From: an uncultured Roseburia sp.
GTDB lineage: Bacteria; Bacillota; Clostridia; Lachnospirales; Lachnospiraceae
NCBI GenBank assembly: GCA_947564765.1
Contig: CANODN010000100.1
Location: 1-7,243, forward strand
Length of the DNA stretch: 7,243 nucleotides
Direction: 5' to 3'
Below the pieces are notes generated by a model. That model was given only the letters and a program-made list of their open reading frames with translations. It made no database searches and was not told the DNA's origin. Both the position numbers and the translations under genes were made by a program. Within the stretch, counting starts at the first letter, position 1, and the number at the start of each line of letters is the position of its first letter. Shown here one piece after another: positions 4,890 to 7,243 of this stretch.

Positions 4890-4929
4890 TATTAGTGAAA
4901 GGCCTTCAAAAACAAACAAAGGAGAGCTC

Positions 4930-5412
4930 ATGAGACAATCAGTACAGGAGCTGTTTGAAACATACCGAAACAACCTTTACGCCGTTGCCTTCAACGTCTG
5001 CAAAAACGCAGAAGACGCGGAAGATGTTGTGCAGGATACATTCATTCAGTATTATTCATTAAAAAAGGAATTTGACAACGAGCAGCACATACGCGCATGG
5101 CTGATCCGGGTAGCAATCAATAAAGCGAAGAACATGAACCGTACCTTCTGGCGCAGGAACAAAATGTCCCTTGAAGATTATATGGAGACATTGACCTTTG
5201 AAACGCCGGAATCGGAAGAACTGTTTGAAACGGTGATGCATCTGCCGGACAAATACCGTATTGTGATTCATCTGTTCTATTATGAAGATTACACGGTACA
5301 CGAAATAGCAGATATTTTAAAGATATCGGAAAGCAACGTCAAAGTCAGGCTGTCGCGCGGACGCGGACTGCTCAAAGAAAAACTGCAGGAGGAATGGGAA
5401 GATGACGAATAA
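4930..5412 (+). CDS. RNA polymerase sigma-70 family factor, ECF subfamily
   Basis: A 160-aa two-domain sigma factor of normal ECF length. Sigma-2 spans about residues 5-72, with the core-binding and -10-recognition segment 'DAEDVVQDTF' (29-38) and 'HIRAWLIRVAINKAKN' (53-68). Sigma-4 spans about 93-152, with 'LPDKYRIVIHLFYYEDYTVH' and a helix-turn-helix 'EIADILKISESNVKVRLSRG' (125-144) for -35 binding. Sigma-3 and region 1 are absent, as in all ECF factors. Ribosome site GGAGAG lies at 4921-4926. The stop overlaps the next gene by 11 nt, a typical sigma/anti-sigma arrangement. Its regulon and signal are unknown; an envelope or antimicrobial stress role is an inference from the membrane-anchored partner. 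Confidence 0.93.
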   Translation: MRQSVQELFETYRNNLYAVAFNVCKNAEDAEDVVQDTFIQYYSLKKEFDNEQHIRAWLIRVAINKAKNMNRTFWRRNKMSLEDYMETLTFETPESEELFETVMHLPDKYRIVIHLFYYEDYTVHEIADILKISESNVKVRLSRGRGLLKEKLQEEWEDDE

Positions 5413-5992
5413 AGAAAAATATAAACAGGCGTTTTCAACACTACATCCCTCCGGCGAATTATCCCTGGAGGTGGAGCATATGATGTTAAATAACAAAAAA
5501 GCAAGATTTAGAACAGCAATAGCCGCTGCAGCAGCATGTCTGCTGCTGGCAGGAGGAAGTGGAGCTGCTTATGCAGCCAATGTGGGAGGTATCCAGAGGA
5601 CAATTCAGCTTTGGATACACGGAGATCAGACCAATGTGGATTTTGAATACAGTGCAGACGGAACTTATAATATGTCCTATCAAAAAGAAGATGGATCTCT
5701 GGAAGAGCAGGGCGGTGGCGGAGTCGCAATTGATGAAAATGGAAACGAGCGGCCGCTGACGGAAGAGGAATTATTAGAAGAACTGAATTCACCAGAAGTG
5801 GAGTACAAGGAAGACGGAACGGTCTGGATTTATTATGGGGAACAGAAAATGGAGATCACAGACCGCTTTGTGGATGATGTGTGCTATGCAAAGATTTCCA
5901 ACGGAGAAGAAACCCTGTATATGACGATTAAATATCAGGACGGCTACTGCATCAGTCCTGACAAATACGAGAACCCGGATTCATTCAATTAA
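5402..5992 (+). CDS. Putative membrane-anchored anti-sigma factor
   Basis: A 196-aa bitopic protein. Residues 1-36 form a short cytoplasmic part ('YKQAFSTLHPSGELSLEVEH'), a pattern I associate with clostridial anti-sigma partners; 37-59 are an Ala-rich membrane segment; and about 60-196 are an acidic extracytoplasmic domain rich in Gly, Glu and Tyr with no recognised fold ('EEQGGGG' at 101-107, 'LTEEELLEELNS' at 119-130). There is no HxxxCxxC zinc anti-sigma motif. The ATG at 5402 lies inside the sigma gene's last codons, and AGGAGG (5387-5392) is 9 nt upstream, implying translational coupling and near-stoichiometric production. The function is inferred mainly from operon position and topology; a signal-sensing lipoprotein-like or substrate protein is the alternative. 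A strong hairpin follows 19 nt after the stop. Confidence 0.7.
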   Translation: MTNKEKYKQAFSTLHPSGELSLEVEHMMLNNKKARFRTAIAAAAACLLLAGGSGAAYAANVGGIQRTIQLWIHGDQTNVDFEYSADGTYNMSYQKEDGSLEEQGGGGVAIDENGNERPLTEEELLEELNSPEVEYKEDGTVWIYYGEQKMEITDRFVDDVCYAKISNGEETLYMTIKYQDGYCISPDKYENPDSFN

Positions 5993-6010
5993 ATAACAAG
6001 AGCGTATCAA

Positions 6011-6063
6011 AAAACAGCAGGCAGCGGCATGACAGGAATAAAAATGCTTCTGTCTGCTGTTTT
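6011..6063. terminator. Terminator hairpin after the sigma/anti-sigma operon
   Basis: A 14-bp stem (6011-6024 with 6050-6063, one G-U) continues past one mismatch into five more pairs (6026-6030 with 6044-6048), loop 6031-6043. The + strand tail is short (TTTT within the stem base, then GACG). On the - strand a T6 run follows, so it may work better as a barrier to transcription from the right. Confidence 0.7.
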
Positions 6064-6139
6064 GACGTATGCGCTTGTGGTGGAAATTGTGCAGACAATG
6101 TAGCAAGGCATTTCATTTCCCGTTGCTAAAAGGACAATC

Positions 6140-6174
6140 AAAAAGGGAACAAATCATTTCTGATTCATTCCCTT
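6140..6174 (-). terminator. Intrinsic terminator of the perR-rubrerythrin operon
   Basis: AAGGGAA (6143-6149) pairs with TTCCCTT (6168-6174). Beyond a 2x2 internal loop, AATCA (6152-6156) pairs with TGATT (6161-6165), loop TTTC. On the - strand the stem is followed by a T-run (6144-6140). It lies 35 nt past the rubrerythrin stop. Confidence 0.82.
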
Positions 6175-6208
6175 AATTTTCAAAATCCTTTAAAATCAGG
6201 CGTTTTGA

Positions 6209-6751
6209 TTAGCCAAAGTATCTCTTAAGAAGTCCTTCAAAAGCCTTGCCGTGTCTTGCCTCGTCACGAGCCATCTCATGAACCGTATCATGAATTGCAT
6301 CCAGATTCTGAGCCTTAGCTCTCTTAGCCAGATCAAACTTACCAGCCGTAGCACCGTTTTCAGCGTCTACACGCATTTCCAGATTCTTCTTGGTGCTGTC
6401 TGTTACAACTTCACCTAACAGCTCTGCAAATTTAGCAGCATGCTCAGCCTCTTCCCATGCAGCCTTTTCCCAGTATAATCCGATTTCCGGATAGCCTTCT
6501 CTGTGAGCAACTCTTGCCATTGCAAGGTACATACCAACTTCAGAACATTCTCCTTCGAAATTAGCTCTTAAATCAGCAACGATATCTTCGCTGACACCTT
6601 TTGCAACGCCTACTACGTGCTCAGCAGCCCATGTTTTCTCGCCTTCCTGTTTCGTGAATTTCTCAGCGGGTGCTTTACAGATTGGGCAAGCCTCTGGCGG
6701 CTGATCTCCTTCGTGAACGTAACCACATACTGAACATACAAATTTTGCCAT
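6209..6751 (-). CDS. Reverse-type rubrerythrin (N-terminal rubredoxin domain plus diiron domain)
   Basis: A 180-aa protein. Residues 1-35 are a rubredoxin-like iron site with two CxxC pairs (C6/C9 in CSVCG, C22/C25 in CPIC). Residues about 50-178 are a ferritin-like diiron four-helix domain with 'GECSEVGMYLAMARVAHREG' (67-86) and two ExxH motifs (E101/H104 and E164/H167). The rubredoxin site precedes the diiron domain, the reverse of classical rubrerythrin. Such 'reverse rubrerythrins' in clostridia are NADH-linked peroxidases that detoxify hydrogen peroxide and oxygen, and are PerR-controlled in Clostridium acetobutylicum. AAGGAG (6766-6761) lies 9 nt before the ATG. perR is 20 nt upstream on the same strand, so the two probably form one operon and PerR is the likely repressor. 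Confidence 0.93.
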   Translation of the reverse strand: MAKFVCSVCGYVHEGDQPPEACPICKAPAEKFTKQEGEKTWAAEHVVGVAKGVSEDIVADLRANFEGECSEVGMYLAMARVAHREGYPEIGLYWEKAAWEEAEHAAKFAELLGEVVTDSTKKNLEMRVDAENGATAGKFDLAKRAKAQNLDAIHDTVHEMARDEARHGKAFEGLLKRYFG

Positions 6752-6771
6752 AATAGTAATCTCCTTTTCTT

Positions 6772-7161
6772 TTAAAAATTTTTATTTTGATAACATTCTG
6801 GACAAAGTCCAAAAAAATGTGTCTCGTGATTTACAATGGACCCCTGAAAATGCCGGCCTGCTAACTTGTTGAGATCTGTTTGCCGGGGCAGATCAAGATC
6901 CAGAACATTGCTGCACCTCGTACAGATAAAATGATAGTGAGGCTCGGTCTTTCCATCATAGCGGTCAGGACCGCTGCCGGAAGAAATTCGTAAAATCTCT
7001 CCTCTGTCTGCCAGACAATTTAAATTCCGATAAACGGTTCCAAGACTGATATTCGGAAAATCCTGTTTCATATCCAGGTAAACAGTCTCTGCCGTCGGAT
7101 GTGTCCGGTGGGTATCCAGATAATGCTTGATGAATTCACGATGCCTGCTGTATTTAAGCAT
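6772..7161 (-). CDS. perR: Fur-family peroxide-sensing repressor, PerR type
   Basis: A 129-aa winged-helix Fur-family repressor. Aligned by eye with Bacillus subtilis PerR, all five regulatory-metal ligands are present: H21 (in THPTAETVY), D69 (in DRYDG), H75 and H77 (HYH) and D88 (in VLDLD). D88 stands for PerR Asp104, which is Glu in most Fur proteins, and H21 and H75 correspond to the His residues oxidised by peroxide. Structural zinc cysteines C80/C83 (CTRC) and C120/C123 (CPEC) are intact. The recognition helix is around 'ISLGTVYRNLNCL' (38-50). The frame stays open to TTG 7212, but the ATG at 7161 is preferred: protein similarity begins there, GGAAG (7174-7170) is 8 nt upstream, and a PerR-box-like site lies in the would-be extension. 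It leads the operon with rubrerythrin. Confidence 0.9.
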   Translation of the reverse strand: MLKYSRHREFIKHYLDTHRTHPTAETVYLDMKQDFPNISLGTVYRNLNCLADRGEILRISSGSGPDRYDGKTEPHYHFICTRCSNVLDLDLPRQTDLNKLAGRHFQGSIVNHETHFFGLCPECYQNKNF

Positions 7162-7182
7162 TCGTATTTCTTCCACTCCTTT

Positions 7183-7212
7183 ATCAAAAGTAGTAATGAT
7201 TCTTATTTTCAA
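7183..7212 (-). promoter_or_regulatory. Possible perR promoter
   Basis: On the - strand, TTGAAA (7212-7207), an 18-nt spacer and TTTGAT (7188-7183, 4 of 6 matches) precede the ribosome sites. The -10 is weak. A/T-rich TATATT-like hexamers further upstream (7214-7228) are alternatives whose -35 would be near or past the window end. Confidence 0.35.
7191..7205. promoter_or_regulatory. PerR-box-like operator upstream of perR
   Basis: TAGTAATGATTCTTA matches the B. subtilis PerR box TTATAATNATTATAA at 10 of 14 specified positions, with a perfect AATNATT core and symmetric TA ends. It falls in the spacer of the putative perR promoter, where binding would block polymerase, consistent with autorepression and control of rubrerythrin. 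Confidence 0.6.
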
Positions 7213-7243
7213 AATTAATATAATATAACGGATGATATGAAAT

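Noticed and set aside
4701..4973. 90-codon - strand open frame across the sigma-factor promoter
   Set aside because: It overlaps the sigma gene start, its promoter and the toxin promoter, has no ribosome site and no recognisable domain.
6101..6128. TAGCAA/TTGCTA inverted repeat between the two terminators
   Set aside because: Only 6 bp plus a small internal helix and no U-run on either side; not supportable as a functional element.

Overview
The window looks like chromosomal DNA of a spore-forming anaerobic Firmicute, most likely a Clostridia/Lachnospiraceae member. The evidence is adjacent spoIID and spoIIQ sporulation genes, a reverse-type rubrerythrin next to a PerR-type regulator, A/T-rich spacers with sigma-A-like promoters, strong GGAGG ribosome sites and many intrinsic terminators. 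The assignment is an inference from gene content; no rRNA or other taxonomic marker is present.

Layout, left to right. (1) 39-1965, + strand: spoIID and spoIIQ, the forespore-engulfment pair. SpoIIQ is an M23/LytM-like protein that has lost every zinc ligand I can align. (2) 1992-4123, + strand: a sigma-A-like promoter, a structured leader with two hairpins, a GIY-YIG nuclease-family gene (UPF0213/YhbQ-like) and, overlapping it by 20 nt, a DEAD-box RNA helicase with a C-terminal DbpA-type RNA-binding domain, closed by a bidirectional terminator. (3) 4124-4861: a region with no long gene that is densely organised. It holds a 52-codon membrane peptide on the - strand with a near-perfect Shine-Dalgarno, and a strong + strand promoter driving a roughly 100-nt RNA antisense to the peptide gene's 3' end. 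Repeats tie the antisense RNA, the peptide mRNA leader and its 3' UTR together. I interpret this as an undescribed or unannotated type I toxin-antitoxin module, the most interesting content of the window. A second small hydrophobic - strand ORF lies beside it. (4) 4862-6063, + strand: an ECF sigma factor and an overlapping membrane-anchored putative anti-sigma factor, with an ECF-style promoter suggesting autoregulation. (5) 6140-7243, - strand: perR followed by reverse rubrerythrin, an oxidative-stress operon with a PerR-box-like palindrome upstream of perR.

How the parts work together: SpoIID and SpoIIQ act from opposite sides of the septum during engulfment; the helicase operon is probably an RNA or ribosome housekeeping unit with possible leader control; the sigma/anti-sigma pair and the PerR/rubrerythrin pair are two separate stress-response units. 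The toxin-antitoxin candidate sits between the helicase terminator and the sigma-factor promoter, has its own convergent promoters, and looks functionally independent of its neighbours.

Limits: all pairings and promoters were read by eye. No folding energies, homology searches or expression data were available.
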